DNA of 64,000 nt, from contig PQKR01000005.1 in the NCBI GenBank assembly GCA_002918705.1, positions 345,799 to 409,798 on the forward strand, given 5' to 3'. The notes under the pieces are model-generated. The model ran no database searches, was not told the DNA's origin, and worked only from the letters and a program-made list of their open reading frames with translations. The stretch is from Escherichia sp. ESNIH1 (lineage in GTDB: Bacteria; Pseudomonadota; Gammaproteobacteria; Enterobacterales; Enterobacteriaceae). Shown here piece after piece: positions 11,888 through 24,744 of this stretch (position 1 is the stretch's first letter; the number at the start of each line of letters is the position of its first letter). The translations under genes and the position numbers were made by a program.

Positions 11888-11962
11888 TTGAAGTACAAAT
11901 ATGCGAGTCGTTCGCCGTACCGTGAGTCGATAGTAGTACAATCACTTTATGTTGTACTACAA
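11888..11962 (-). promoter_or_regulatory. DgoR operator cluster upstream of dgoR
   Basis: Three related palindromes precede dgoR. They are TTGTACTACAA (centre 11957, perfect), TAGTAGTACAA (centre 11936) and TTGAAGTACAA (centre 11893). The first two are 21 bp apart, two helical turns, and the third is 43 bp further, about four turns. The TTGTA-N-TACAA form fits the operators described for DgoR in E. coli. The third site is inferred from similarity only. Confidence 0.7.
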
Positions 11963-12016
11963 TCCAGATCACAAAAACGACAACAGGTAAATAAAATGTG
12001 AAAAAACGGGGGCAAT

Positions 12017-12042
12017 AAAAAACCCGCAGCGGTGTGCGGGTT
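12017..12042 (-). terminator. Rho-independent terminator of yidA
   Basis: AACCCGCA at 12021-12028 pairs with TGCGGGTT at 12035-12042. Read on the minus strand the stem is followed by TTTTTATT, just beyond the yidA stop. Confidence 0.88.
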
Positions 12043-12065
12043 GATGACGGGCGGGATAAGCAAAA

Positions 12066-12878
12066 TTAATTCAGGACAAACTTCTCGATAGCGTAAGCCA
12101 CGCCGTCTTCAAGATTGGTTTTGGTCACGAAGTTGGCGACCTCTTTTACCGACGGAATAGCATTGTCCATAGCGACGCCCATACCGGCATACTCCAGCAT
12201 GGCGATGTCATTCTCCTGATCGCCAATCGCCATCACCTCTTCCGGCTTGATGTTCAGCGCATCGGCCAGCGATTTCACGCCGGTGCCTTTAGTGACGCTT
12301 TTATCGAGAATTTCAAGGAAGTAAGGCGCGCTTTTCAGCACCGTGTACTTCTCTTTTACCTCCGCCGGAATGCGGGCTATTGCCTGGTCGAGGATGGCCG
12401 GCTCATCAATCATCATCACCTTCAGCAGCTGGATAGCCGGATCCATCTTCTCGGCTTCGCAGAATACCAGCGGAATGGTCGCGACGTAGGATTCGTGCAC
12501 CGTGTAGTAGCTGATGTCGCGGTTAGCAGTATAGAGGGTGTTACGGTCGAGCGCGTGGAAGTGGGAGCCCACCTCGCGGGAGAGCTGCTCAAGGTAGCGG
12601 TAGTCATCGTAGCTGAGCGGGGTCTGCGCCACGGTGCTGCCGTCGCTGGCTTTCTGCACCAGCGCGCCGTTATAGGTAATGCAGTAGTCACCCGGCCTGT
12701 CCATATGCAGCTCTTTCAGGTAGCTGTGCACGCCCGCGTAAGGACGCCCGGTAGTCAGCACAACGTTAACCCCACGCTCACGCGCGGCGGCAATCGCATT
12801 TTTAACGGCAGGTGAAATGGTATGGTCCGGCAGCAGCAAGGTGCCGTCCATGTCGATTGCAATGAGTTTGATAGCCAT
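12066..12878 (-). CDS. yidA: HAD-family sugar phosphatase YidA
   Basis: A 270-residue cytoplasmic phosphatase of the Cof/HAD-IIB group that in E. coli acts on sugar phosphates such as erythrose-4-phosphate and alpha-glucose-1-phosphate. Motif I DMDGT has the nucleophile Asp9 and the acid/base Asp11. Motif II is TTGRP, and motif IV GDQENDIAML holds the magnesium ligands near the C-terminus. It has its own terminator and a 14-bp palindrome close to the start. The yidX and yidB genes that flank it in E. coli are absent here. Confidence 0.96.
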   Translation of the reverse strand: MAIKLIAIDMDGTLLLPDHTISPAVKNAIAAARERGVNVVLTTGRPYAGVHSYLKELHMDRPGDYCITYNGALVQKASDGSTVAQTPLSYDDYRYLEQLSREVGSHFHALDRNTLYTANRDISYYTVHESYVATIPLVFCEAEKMDPAIQLLKVMMIDEPAILDQAIARIPAEVKEKYTVLKSAPYFLEILDKSVTKGTGVKSLADALNIKPEEVMAIGDQENDIAMLEYAGMGVAMDNAIPSVKEVANFVTKTNLEDGVAYAIEKFVLN

Positions 12879-12894
12879 GAGTTCCCCAGCGTAA

Positions 12895-12908
12895 AAGAGT
12901 TAACTCTT
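12895..12908. promoter_or_regulatory. 14-bp perfect palindrome upstream of yidA
   Basis: AAGAGTTAACTCTT lies 17 bases before the yidA ATG, where the promoter or transcript start would be. It may be an operator; no binding protein is recognised. Confidence 0.35.
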
Positions 12909-12996
12909 ATGCTAGCGTGATTCTGCTCAAAAGACAGTAAGCGCGAAGAGGGAAAAGGGGGACAGAAGCGGGGCGGTATATTCCCCATTTACAGGC

Positions 12997-13032
12997 GTGG
13001 TAGCCCCGGCAAGCGTCGCGCCGCCGGGGAAC
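12997..13032. repeat. REP-like element between gyrB and yidA
   Basis: The stretch with TAGCCCCGGCAAGC and GCGCCGCCGGGGAAC belongs to the same REP family as the other palindromes in this window. It sits directly after the gyrB stop. Confidence 0.65.
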
Positions 13033-13039
13033 AAACCGA

Positions 13040-16555
<3,516 letters not shown>

Positions 16556-16556
<1 letters not shown>

Positions 16557-17656
16557 TACAGTCTCATTGGCATAACAACGTAAGCCGCACTTTGGCTGGC
16601 CGCATCTTCAATCTGCACGCTCGACACGGAGTCCGTCAGCAGAATACGTACGTTTTCGCACTTCAGCGCGTTGAGCACGTCCAGCACGTAGCTGACGTTA
16701 AAGCCGATCTCCATCTCCGTCCCGGCATAGGTGACGTCGAGGATCTCTTCGGCCTCTTCCTGCTCCGGGTTGTTCGCGGTGATCTTGAGCTGGTTTTCGC
16801 TGACGTAGAGGCGCACGCCGCGGAACTTCTCGTTAGAGAGAATGGCCGCGCGGGCGAAAGCCTGCTTGAGGATATCGCAGCCAGCATCGAGATGCTTATC
16901 CGGGTTCTTCGGCAGCACGCGACGGTAGTCCGGGAAGCGACCGTCCACCAGCTTGGAGGTGAAGATAAAGTCGCCCACGTGTGCACGGATATTGTTGCTG
17001 CCGATCTGCACGCGCAGCGGTGTTTCACCGCCGTCGAGCATACGCATCAGCTCAATCACGCCTTTACGCGGCACGATCACCGAATGGTTCGGCAGCGACT
17101 GCCCAACCGGCATAGAACAGACCGCCAGACGGTGGCCGTCGGTCGCCACGGTGCGCAGCTCTTCGCCTTCGGTTTCAAACAGCATCCCGTTCAGGTAGTA
17201 GCGTACGTCCTGATGGGCCATCGAGAACTGGGTCGCCTCGATCAGACGCTTCATGGTCGCCTGCGGCAGGGTGAACTCTACTTCGCTCTGCCAGTCGTCG
17301 AGGTTAGGGAAATCCGCTGCCGGCAAAGTCGACAGCGAGAAACGGCTGCGCCCGGAGCGCACCAGCATCCGATCGCCCTCCAGCTGCACGGCGATCTCTG
17401 CGCCTTCCGGCAGGCCACGGCAAATATCGAAGAATTTGCGCGCCGGGACGGTGGTTGCGCCGGGTTCATGCGGCTGGGCCAGCGCAACGCGGGCGACCAT
17501 CTCCATCTCCAGATCGGTGCCGGTAAGGGAGAGCGCGCCATCAGCCACCTGCAGCAGCAGGTTGCCCAGGATCGGCAGCGTAGGACGACCACCCAGCGGG
17601 CCACTGACCTGCTGAAGCGGTTTTAATAGGTGTTCACGTTCAACGGTAAATTTCAT
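16556..17656 (-). CDS. dnaN: DNA polymerase III beta subunit (sliding clamp)
   Basis: The ring-shaped processivity clamp that tethers polymerase III to DNA and recruits Hda, MutS, ligase and other partners. The 366-residue length is standard for three topologically repeated domains. The C-terminal YVVMPMRL forms part of the hydrophobic partner-binding pocket. It starts four bases after the dnaA stop and overlaps recF by one base. Confidence 0.98.
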
Positions 17657-17660
17657 AGCA

Positions 17661-19058
17661 TCACGACGATAGAGTTCGGATTAAATTGGAGAAATCTTCT
17701 TTGATATCATGGCTCTCTTCACGCAGCTGCTCGATTTTACGGCAGGCGTGGAGCACGGTCGTATGGTCGCGGCCGCCAAACGCATCGCCGATCTCCGGCA
17801 GGCTGTGGTTGGTCAGCTCTTTGGCCAGCGCCATTGCCATCTGGCGCGGGCGCGCTACCGAGCGGGATCGGCGCTTGGAGAGCAGATCCGCCACTTTAAT
17901 TTTGTAGTACTCCGCCACCGTCTTTTGAATATTGTCGATGGTGACCAGTTTTTCCTGGAGCGCCAGCAGATCGCGCAGCGCTTCACGAACGAAATCGATG
18001 GTGATGGCGCGGCCGGTGAAGTTGGCGTTAGCGATGACGCGGTTCAGCGCCCCCTCCAGCTCACGCACGTTAGAGCGTAGACGTTTGGCAATAAAGAACG
18101 CCACCTCGCCCGGCAGACGAATGTCGTTTTCGTCAGCCTTTTTCATCAGGATCGCCACGCGGGTTTCGAGCTCCGGCGGTTCGATCGCTACGGTCAGCCC
18201 CCAGCCAAAGCGCGACTTCAGACGATCCTCAACGCCGTTGATCTCTTTTGGATAACGATCCGAGGTGAGAATAATCTGTTGGTTGCCTTCCAGCAGGGCG
18301 TTAAAGGTGTGGAAAAACTCCTCCTGGGAGCGCTCTTTATTGGCAAAAAACTGGATGTCATCGATCAGCAGGGCGTCTACGGAGCGGTAGTAGCGTTTAA
18401 ACTCTTCGATGGCGTTGTTCTGCAACGCTTTTACCATGTCCTGCACAAAGCGCTCGGAGTGCATATAGACCACTTTAGCATTGGGCTTGCGCGCCACGAT
18501 GCCGTTACCCACCGCGTGCAGCAGGTGCGTCTTACCGAGACCCGTACCGCCGTAGAGAAACAGTGGGTTATACGCTCCGCCAGGGTTATCGGCCACCTGG
18601 CGAGCCGCCGCGCGGGCCAGCTGGTTCGATTTACCTTCGACGAAGTTATCAAATGTATGTTTAACGTTGACGTTAGAGCGGTAGGTAGGCTCAGCCGGGG
18701 CGGGAACGTTGTCCCAGCCCGCACGTGGCGCAGGCGCGACGCGAGGCATCTGCACCGCCGCCACCTGGGCAGGCGCGGCGACGCTTGCCGGCTCCTTTAG
18801 CGTATGGGCGACCGGCCGGGTACCTACTTCAAAGCGCAGCTGCGGCGTATCCGAGCCGCAGAACTCGTTCAGCAGTCCGTTGATATTATTAAGGTACTTG
18901 TCCCTGACCCAATCGAGTACAAAACGGTTTGGCGCATACAAAGCCAGCGTGTTGTCACTCAGTTCCGCCTGCAATGGGCGGATCCACATACTGAATTCTG
19001 TGGCTGGTAACTCATCCTGCAGTCGGGCAAGACACTGCTGCCAAAGCGAAAGTGACAC
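17661..19058 (-). CDS. dnaA: chromosomal replication initiator DnaA
   Basis: The AAA+ protein that binds DnaA boxes in oriC and melts the origin. I chose the GTG at 19058 ([14 protein letters not shown]), preceded by GGAG, as in E. coli; this gives 465 residues. Domain I is about 1-85, the variable linker 86-130, and the AAA+ domain has Walker [10 protein letters not shown] and Walker [10 protein letters not shown]. The C-terminal DNA-binding signature [14 protein letters not shown] completes it. An in-frame upstream ATG would add 22 residues and is not favoured. A DnaA box upstream indicates autoregulation. Confidence 0.98.
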   Translation of the reverse strand: MSLSLWQQCLARLQDELPATEFSMWIRPLQAELSDNTLALYAPNRFVLDWVRDKYLNNINGLLNEFCGSDTPQLRFEVGTRPVAHTLKEPASVAAPAQVAAVQMPRVAPAPRAGWDNVPAPAEPTYRSNVNVKHTFDNFVEGKSNQLARAAARQVADNPGGAYNPLFLYGGTGLGKTHLLHAVGNGIVARKPNAKVVYMHSERFVQDMVKALQNNAIEEFKRYYRSVDALLIDDIQFFANKERSQEEFFHTFNALLEGNQQIILTSDRYPKEINGVEDRLKSRFGWGLTVAIEPPELETRVAILMKKADENDIRLPGEVAFFIAKRLRSNVRELEGALNRVIANANFTGRAITIDFVREALRDLLALQEKLVTIDNIQKTVAEYYKIKVADLLSKRRSRSVARPRQMAMALAKELTNHSLPEIGDAFGGRDHTTVLHACRKIEQLREESHDIKEDFSNLIRTLSS

Positions 19059-19179
19059 GGCGGACTCCACTCGAACAAAAGTCGATAATAAAAGACGAAA
19101 GCTGAAATTAATGATTGTAGACACACGTCGAAAAGACCCCTGAAGGGTGACGTGCGAACCGCTATTTGCGGTTTTTTGC

Positions 19180-19412
19180 CCCGATCCGGATCCGGAATGC
19201 AGGATCGGGACCGCGGATCATAACGTAAACCGCCGAAGAGATCTTCTGTTTCTCACAGATTCTTCACGATTTATCCACAGGACGATCCGAATCGGCTAAG
19301 TGTAAACGATCCTGATGCCGGTGCGGCACGATTTAGGCCGCATATTGGAAAAATTACTGAGGATCGGTAAAAATTTGCGTAAACGATCTAATGAAGATCC
19401 TGAAGGATCCTT
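19180..19412 (-). promoter_or_regulatory. dnaA promoter region with DnaA box and GATC cluster
   Basis: This stretch, in the divergent dnaA-rpmH spacer, holds a consensus DnaA box TTATCCACA at 19272-19280 and 11 GATC sites in about 230 bases. That combination is known from E. coli, where DnaA represses its own gene and SeqA binds the hemimethylated promoter after replication. Exact promoters were not assigned. Confidence 0.85.
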
Positions 19413-19535
19413 GCGCTTTGGCCCTCAGGTCGTATAATCCTCCACCCGGCGCGCGCTGCTCGATTTCTTGCGTCGACTGCCGTCTACTTTTCAGGCAAAA
19501 ACAGCGGAATTTAGGCGGTATATAAGGAAAGAGAA

Positions 19536-19564
19536 TTGACTCCGGAGTGTACAATTATTACAAT
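19536..19564 (+). promoter_or_regulatory. strong sigma-70 promoter of rpmH-rnpA
   Basis: TTGACT and TACAAT are separated by 17 bases, about 100 bases upstream of the rpmH start. Confidence 0.85.
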
Positions 19565-19654
19565 CCGGCCTCTTTAATCATCAACACTGAGGCGTAAGAC
19601 GTTGGCACTGCCCAGCGGACCGACGCGAAATTCAGTGAATTCATTCAAGTTTAG

Positions 19655-19807
<153 letters not shown>

Positions 19808-19822
19808 TAAAGCTAACCCTGA

Positions 19823-20182
19823 GTGGTTAAGCTCGCATTTCCCAGGGAGTTACGTTTGTTAACTCCCAATCATTTCACATTCGTCTTCCAGCAGCCACAA
19901 CGGGCTGGCACGCCGCAAATCACCATCCTCGGCCGCCTGAATTCGCTGGGGCATCCCCGTATCGGTCTTACCGTCGCCAAGAAAAATGTTAAGCGCGCGC
20001 ATGAACGCAACCGGATCAAACGTCTGACGCGTGAAAGCTTCCGCTTACGCCAGCATGAACTGCCAGCAATGGATTTCGTGGTGGTGGCGAAGAAGGGGGT
20101 TGCTGACCTCGATAACCGTGCTCTCACGGAAGCGTTGGAAAAACTATGGCGCCGCCACTGTCGCCTGGCTCACGGCTCCTGA
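19823..20182 (+). CDS. rnpA: ribonuclease P protein component
   Basis: The protein cofactor of RNase P, which binds the M1 RNA and helps it remove tRNA 5' leaders. The 119-residue sequence starts at GTG, as in E. coli, and contains the RNR motif in [16 protein letters not shown]. It lies 15 bases after rpmH and its 3' end overlaps yidD by 37 bases in another frame. Confidence 0.97.
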   Translation: MVKLAFPRELRLLTPNHFTFVFQQPQRAGTPQITILGRLNSLGHPRIGLTVAKKNVKRAHERNRIKRLTRESFRLRQHELPAMDFVVVAKKGVADLDNRALTEALEKLWRRHCRLAHGS

Positions 20183-20403
20183 TAGCCCTCATTCGGGTTT
20201 ATCAGCGCCTGATCAGTCCGCTGCTTGGGCCGCACTGTCGTTTCACCCCGACCTGTTCGCAATATGGAATTGAGGCATTGCGCAGGTTCGGAGTGATAAA
20301 AGGCAGTTGGTTGACGGTGAAACGCGTATTAAAATGCCACCCTTTACACCCGGGTGGCGACGACCCCGTCCCGCCAGGACCTTTTAATACCAGAGAACAC
20401 TAA
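20146..20403 (+). CDS. yidD: membrane protein insertion efficiency factor YidD
   Basis: An 85-residue membrane-associated protein that aids insertion of proteins by YidC/Sec. It has an amphipathic N-terminus ([19 protein letters not shown]) and the conserved cysteines and motif of FTPTCSQYG and [10 protein letters not shown]. It overlaps the 3' end of rnpA and ends 2 bases before yidC. The order rpmH-rnpA-yidD-yidC-mnmE is conserved. Confidence 0.96.
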   Translation: MAPPLSPGSRLLIALIRVYQRLISPLLGPHCRFTPTCSQYGIEALRRFGVIKGSWLTVKRVLKCHPLHPGGDDPVPPGPFNTREH

Positions 20404-20405
20404 CG

Positions 20406-22052
20406 ATGGATTCGCAACGCAATCTTTTTGTCATCGCTTTGTTGTTCGTGTCTTTCATGATCTGGCAAGCCTGGGAGCAGGATAAAAATCCTCAGCCTCA
20501 GACGCAGCAGACCACGCAGACTACGACCACCGCAGCGGGTAGTGCCGCAGACCAGGGCGTACCGGCCAGTGGCCAGGGGAAACTCATTACCGTTAAGACC
20601 GACGTGCTGGAACTGACCATCAACACCCGTGGTGGTGATGTTGAGCAGGCGCTGCTGTTGGGCTACCCGAAAGAGCTGAAGTCTACCGAACCTTTCCAGC
20701 TGCTGGAAACCACGCCTGAGTTCATCTACCAGGCACAGAGCGGTCTGACCGGTCGCGACGGCCCAGATAACCCGGCAAACGGCGCGCGTCCGCTGTATAA
20801 CGTTAACAGCGATACCTTCGTCATGGCCGACGGCCAGAACGAGCTGGCGATCCCGCTGACCTACACCGACGCCGCAGGGAATACCTTCACCAAAACCTTC
20901 ACCCTGAAACGCGGTGATTACGCGGTGAGCGTGGGCTACAACGTGGCGAACAGCAGCGCGAAACCGCTGGAGATCGCCACCTTTGGCCAGCTGAAGCAGT
21001 CCATCAATCTGCCAGCCCATCGTGATACCGGCAGCAGCAACTTTGCGCTGCATACCTTCCGCGGTGCGGCCTACTCTACGCCGGACGAGAAGTACGAAAA
21101 ATATAAATTCGATACTATCGCCGACAACGAGAACCTGAACGTGACCTCTAACGGCGGCTGGGTCGCCATGCTGCAGCAGTACTTTGCCACCGCATGGATC
21201 CCGCGCAGCGACGTCGCGAACAACTTCTACACCAGCAACCTGGGCAACGGCGTGGCTGCTATCGGCTACAAATCTGCACCGGTACTGGTCCAGCCTGGCC
21301 AGACTGCCGCGCTGACCAGCACCCTGTGGGTTGGCCCGGAAATCCAGGACAAGATGGCTGCCGTTGCGCCGCATCTGGACCTGACCGTTGACTACGGCTG
21401 GCTGTGGTTTATCTCTCAGCCGCTGTTTAAGCTGCTGAAGTGGATCCATAGCTTCCTGGGCAACTGGGGCTTCTCCATTATCATGATCACCTTTATCGTT
21501 CGTGGCATCATGTACCCGCTGACCAAGGCGCAGTACACCTCGATGGCGAAGATGCGCATGCTGCAGCCGAAGATTCAGGCCATGCGTGAGCGTCTGGGCG
21601 ATGATAAACAGCGTCAGAGCCAGGAGATGATGGCTCTGTATAAAGCTGAGAAGGTTAACCCGCTGGGCGGCTGCTTACCGCTGGTTATCCAGATGCCTAT
21701 CTTCCTTGCGCTGTACTACATGCTGATGGGCTCCATTGAGCTGCGCCATGCGCCGTTCGCCCTGTGGATCCATGACCTGTCTGCACAGGACCCGTACTAC
21801 ATCCTGCCGATCCTGATGGGCGTGACGATGTTCTTCATCCAGAAGATGTCGCCGACCACCGTGACCGACCCGATGCAGCAGAAGATCATGACCTTTATGC
21901 CGGTCATCTTTACGGTCTTCTTCCTGTGGTTCCCGTCTGGTCTGGTGCTGTACTATATCGTCAGCAACCTGGTGACCATTCTGCAGCAGCAGCTGATCTA
22001 CCGCGGTCTGGAGAAGCGTGGCCTGCATAGCCGCGAGAAGAAAAGCTCCTAA
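20406..22052 (+). CDS. yidC: membrane protein insertase YidC
   Basis: An inner-membrane insertase that works alone or with SecYEG; its clients include the ATP synthase c subunit encoded in this window. The 548 residues comprise an N-terminal membrane anchor, a large periplasmic beta-sandwich (about 30-340) and five C-terminal transmembrane segments from about residue 345. The conserved [18 protein letters not shown] and [18 protein letters not shown] stretches are present. The C-terminal tail is basic ([16 protein letters not shown]). Confidence 0.98.
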   Translation: MDSQRNLFVIALLFVSFMIWQAWEQDKNPQPQTQQTTQTTTTAAGSAADQGVPASGQGKLITVKTDVLELTINTRGGDVEQALLLGYPKELKSTEPFQLLETTPEFIYQAQSGLTGRDGPDNPANGARPLYNVNSDTFVMADGQNELAIPLTYTDAAGNTFTKTFTLKRGDYAVSVGYNVANSSAKPLEIATFGQLKQSINLPAHRDTGSSNFALHTFRGAAYSTPDEKYEKYKFDTIADNENLNVTSNGGWVAMLQQYFATAWIPRSDVANNFYTSNLGNGVAAIGYKSAPVLVQPGQTAALTSTLWVGPEIQDKMAAVAPHLDLTVDYGWLWFISQPLFKLLKWIHSFLGNWGFSIIMITFIVRGIMYPLTKAQYTSMAKMRMLQPKIQAMRERLGDDKQRQSQEMMALYKAEKVNPLGGCLPLVIQMPIFLALYYMLMGSIELRHAPFALWIHDLSAQDPYYILPILMGVTMFFIQKMSPTTVTDPMQQKIMTFMPVIFTVFFLWFPSGLVLYYIVSNLVTILQQQLIYRGLEKRGLHSREKKSS

Positions 22053-22061
22053 TCGTAAGCT

Positions 22062-22092
22062 GTAGGCCGGGTTAGCGCAGCGCCACCCGGCA
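22062..22092. repeat. REP element after yidC
   Basis: GTAGGCCGGGTTAGCGCAGC followed by GCCACCCGGCA is a REP palindrome in the yidC-mnmE spacer. Confidence 0.8.
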
Positions 22093-22108
22093 AAGGAAAG
22101 TACAGAGA

Positions 22109-22135
22109 GGGCGGTCAGATGACCGCCCTTTTTAT
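22109..22135 (+). terminator. Rho-independent terminator after yidC
   Basis: GGGCGGTCA and TGACCGCCC form a 9-bp stem followed by TTTTTATT, 21 bases before the mnmE start. Confidence 0.9.
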
Positions 22136-22156
22136 TGGTAACAATAGAGACATATC

Positions 22157-23521
22157 ATGAGCCATAACGACACTATCGTCGCCCAGGCAACCCCACCGGG
22201 ACGCGGTGGTGTGGGCATTCTGCGTATCTCCGGCCACAAGGCCCGTGAAGTGGCGCAGGCCGTACTCGGCAAGCTGCCTAAACCGCGCTACGCCGACTAC
22301 CTGCCGTTTAACGACGCGGACGGCACGGCGCTGGATCAGGGCATCGCCCTCTGGTTCCCCGGCCCGAACTCCTTTACCGGTGAGGACGTGCTGGAGCTGC
22401 AGGGACACGGCGGGCCGGTGATCCTCGACCTGCTGCTAAAGCGCATCCTGACCCTGCCCGGTCTGCGCATCGCCCGTCCCGGCGAGTTTTCCGAGCGTGC
22501 ATTCCTTAACGACAAGCTCGACCTGGCCCAGGCCGAAGCGATTGCTGACCTGATCGATGCCAGCTCTGAGCAGGCCGCACGCTCGGCGCTGAACTCGTTG
22601 CAGGGGGCATTCTCCACCCGCGTTAACCATCTGGTGGAAGCACTTACTCACTTGCGAATCTACGTGGAAGCCGCGATTGACTTCCCTGACGAGGAGATCG
22701 ACTTTCTCTCCGATGGTAAAATCGAAGCGCAGCTTAACAATGTGATGACCGATCTCGACGCCGTACGGGCGGAAGCGCGCCAGGGCAGCCTGCTGCGTGA
22801 AGGGATGAAGGTGGTCATCGCTGGTCGCCCGAACGCCGGGAAATCGAGCCTGCTAAACGCCCTGGCCGGGCGCGAGGCCGCTATCGTGACCGATATCGCC
22901 GGTACTACCCGCGACGTGCTGCGCGAGCATATTCATATCGACGGCATGCCGCTGCATATTATCGATACCGCCGGGTTACGCGATGCCAGCGACGAGGTGG
23001 AGCGCATCGGCATTGAGCGTGCCTGGCAGGAGATTGAGCAGGCCGACCGGGTGCTGTTTATGGTCGATGGCACCACTACTGACGCCGTAGATCCGACGGA
23101 AATCTGGCCGGACTTTATTGCCCGTCTGCCCGCGAAGCTGCCGATCACCGTGGTACGTAATAAAGCCGATCTCACCGGTGAGACGCTGGGTATCAGCGAG
23201 GTAAATGGTCACTCACTTGTTCGCCTCTCCGCCTACACCGGCGAAGGCGTTGACGTGCTGCGTAACCATCTTAAGCAGAGTATGGGCTTTGATACGCAGA
23301 TGGAAGGTGGCTTCCTGGCACGTCGTCGCCACCTGCAGGCGCTGGAGGTGGCGGCAGAGCACCTACAACAGGGCAAAGCCCAGCTTCTCGGCGCATGGGC
23401 GGGCGAGCTGCTGGCGGAAGAGCTGCGCCTGGCCCAGCAGAGCCTGAGCGAGATCACCGGCGAGTTTACCTCCGACGACCTGTTAGGACGGATCTTCTCG
23501 AGCTTCTGTATTGGGAAGTAA
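22157..23521 (+). CDS. mnmE: tRNA modification GTPase MnmE
   Basis: With MnmG this GTPase forms the 5-carboxymethylaminomethyl group on U34 of certain tRNAs. The 454 residues contain an N-terminal tetrahydrofolate-binding domain, a helical domain, and an inserted G domain with [20 protein letters not shown] and NKADL. The C-terminal CIGK holds the conserved Cys451. Its last 18 bases form a known integration site for SGI1-type islands, here uninterrupted. Confidence 0.98.
   Translation: MSHNDTIVAQATPPGRGGVGILRISGHKAREVAQAVLGKLPKPRYADYLPFNDADGTALDQGIALWFPGPNSFTGEDVLELQGHGGPVILDLLLKRILTLPGLRIARPGEFSERAFLNDKLDLAQAEAIADLIDASSEQAARSALNSLQGAFSTRVNHLVEALTHLRIYVEAAIDFPDEEIDFLSDGKIEAQLNNVMTDLDAVRAEARQGSLLREGMKVVIAGRPNAGKSSLLNALAGREAAIVTDIAGTTRDVLREHIHIDGMPLHIIDTAGLRDASDEVERIGIERAWQEIEQADRVLFMVDGTTTDAVDPTEIWPDFIARLPAKLPITVVRNKADLTGETLGISEVNGHSLVRLSAYTGEGVDVLRNHLKQSMGFDTQMEGGFLARRRHLQALEVAAEHLQQGKAQLLGAWAGELLAEELRLAQQSLSEITGEFTSDDLLGRIFSSFCIGK
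23504..23521 (+). other. attB site of SGI1-type islands at the mnmE 3' end
   Basis: TTCTGTATTGGGAAGTAA, the last codons of mnmE, matches from memory the 18-bp attachment repeat used by Salmonella genomic island 1 relatives (trmE/thdF site). No second copy is visible in the next 1.2 kb and no integrase gene is present, so the site looks unoccupied. Confidence 0.7.
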
Positions 23522-23550
23522 CGTTTTAGATAGGTATGTGAAGCGTTGTT

Positions 23551-23586
23551 AACCCGCATTGACTGGTGTTGATGCGGGTTTTAGTT
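23551..23586 (+). terminator. terminator after mnmE
   Basis: AACCCGCAT (23551-23559) and ATGCGGGTT (23572-23580) form a stem followed by a T-rich run, 30 bases after the mnmE stop. Confidence 0.8.
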
Positions 23587-23599
23587 TGATTTATTTACA

Positions 23600-23821
23600 T
23601 CAAACGTCTTGAAACTCACGAACCAGCGTTGCTTTTAGCTTGCGGCGTAGTAAAGAGGCTGAAGAGTGTTTTTTCTCTGCTTTAATCTCTTTTAGATCTG
23701 TTTTCGCTGAGTTCAGATTGTAAGCTTCCAGCTCGGCTGTGACTAATGCTTGCATTACCTCTTTCTCATCAGTAACAAGAAGGCGTGACGCAGAATGCAC
23801 ATGTTTATTGTAATACGACAT
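23600..23821 (-). CDS. small charged helical protein, unknown function
   Basis: I do not recognise this 73-residue protein. It is rich in Lys, Glu, Ala and Leu, with EKEVMQALVTAELEAYNL and TDLKEIKAEKKHSS-type stretches that predict helices or a coiled coil. It has no signal peptide or membrane segment. Its ATG lies inside the 3' end of the 194-residue gene (17-base overlap) and has a strong ribosome-binding site, AGGGAGA, so the two genes form one operon. Base composition is visibly more AT-rich than the neighbouring core genes, which suggests horizontal acquisition. A small partner such as an antitoxin or adaptor is possible but not shown. Confidence 0.65.
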   Translation of the reverse strand: MSYYNKHVHSASRLLVTDEKEVMQALVTAELEAYNLNSAKTDLKEIKAEKKHSSASLLRRKLKATLVREFQDV

Positions 23822-24389
23822 AGCAAGCTCTCCCTTCGGTTACGTGTTTGTATGCATGCAGCTCGACTGGTAACAACGGGCGCGGTACTTTCTTAGGCAG
23901 CCCTGTACGTCGATTATAGCGTGGTTCATTTTTTAACCCAAGCATATAGTCATAAACCTCTTCTAGTGAAGTTGTACGACCGATATCTACCACTCCACCT
24001 GTCGCAGCCTGAAAGACAAATCCACCAACGTTAAATTTTTCAAAATGCGCGATTAATGTCAGCGCCACAGTCTGAAGAACAACTGCACTGCCTAACCCGG
24101 AAAACTGTACATGCCGAAAATCGGCGAGAGAGTCCATCCCATCATAAATATCGAAATAAACCTCTGCCATACCATTAGAAGGAAAAGGAATGTTTTCAGG
24201 CATTTCGTAGCCGATGCGGGTAAAAATGGCCTCATCGCTCAGGCTTCCTATGATGACTGTGTATACTTCGTTACCAGCGACAAAAACATAGCTATAATGT
24301 ACTCGACGATCGTAGACGAATTTCTTTCTACGCATTTCATATCCATCGAGATATACCTCTTCTTCAATACGCAATCCTCGCTCCTTCAT
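23805..24389 (-). CDS. unknown protein of a low-GC two-gene cassette
   Basis: I do not recognise this 194-residue protein. The N-terminal half reads like beta strands (VYLDGYEMRRKKFVYDRRV, YSYVFVAGNEVYTVIIGS). The C-terminal half has LIAHFEKFNVGGFVFQAATG followed by YDYMLGL and a basic RTGLPKKVPRP tail. The pattern of a helix, a GGFVFQAA strand and a following helix faintly recalls small GNAT-like phage proteins, but this is only an impression. No signal peptide or membrane helix is seen. The ATG at 24389 has GAAGGAAA upstream. One sampled 60-base stretch at 24301 has 24 G/C, well below the core genes. It sits where E. coli carries tnaCAB. Confidence 0.7.
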   Translation of the reverse strand: MKERGLRIEEEVYLDGYEMRRKKFVYDRRVHYSYVFVAGNEVYTVIIGSLSDEAIFTRIGYEMPENIPFPSNGMAEVYFDIYDGMDSLADFRHVQFSGLGSAVVLQTVALTLIAHFEKFNVGGFVFQAATGGVVDIGRTTSLEEVYDYMLGLKNEPRYNRRTGLPKKVPRPLLPVELHAYKHVTEGRACYVVLQ

Positions 24390-24744
24390 AAAACACGTCT
24401 TTCCTTCATCCTATTACGAAGGTTTATGTGAGCATCGGATCATAACGAGACGAGAACACCCCAGTTCGCTAGCCCTGTCACAACGTTTCGTTTTTCATCC
24501 TCTTAGTGCTGGATAAAGCATTAAAAATTAAAAACAGATAAACAGAGCGCGGGCACGTTAGCGCCAGACCGTAGGCCCGTGCAAGCGGAGCGCCGCCGGG
24601 CAACAAATAGCTAAGAATTACCCCGAATTGTAAAAGTGCCGCAGAGTGCTTTGTCCCCCCTTTTTTCCGTGCTAAAACCTGCACACAATACGACATACTG
24701 CTTTTACCGTTGCGAGCGGGCTAACCATTATCATGGAGTGAAAA
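24390..24744. other. 355-base intergenic region between the cassette and yieE
   Basis: The region is AT-rich apart from one REP-like element at 24571-24603. TATGAT on the minus strand near 24439-24444 could be the -10 of the cassette promoter, without a clear -35. No convincing gene was seen. Confidence 0.5.
24571..24603. repeat. REP-like element upstream of yieE
   Basis: GTAGGCCCGTGCAAGCGGAG followed by CGCCGCCGGGCAA is a REP variant like those at 4168 and 12997. Confidence 0.65.

Noticed and set aside
20400..21449. 349-codon open frame opposite yidC
   Set aside because: It is antisense to yidC and has no ribosome-binding site or domain.
24478..24696. 72-codon minus-strand frame upstream of the cassette
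   Set aside because: It reads straight through a REP-like repeat and has no ribosome-binding site, so it is probably chance.
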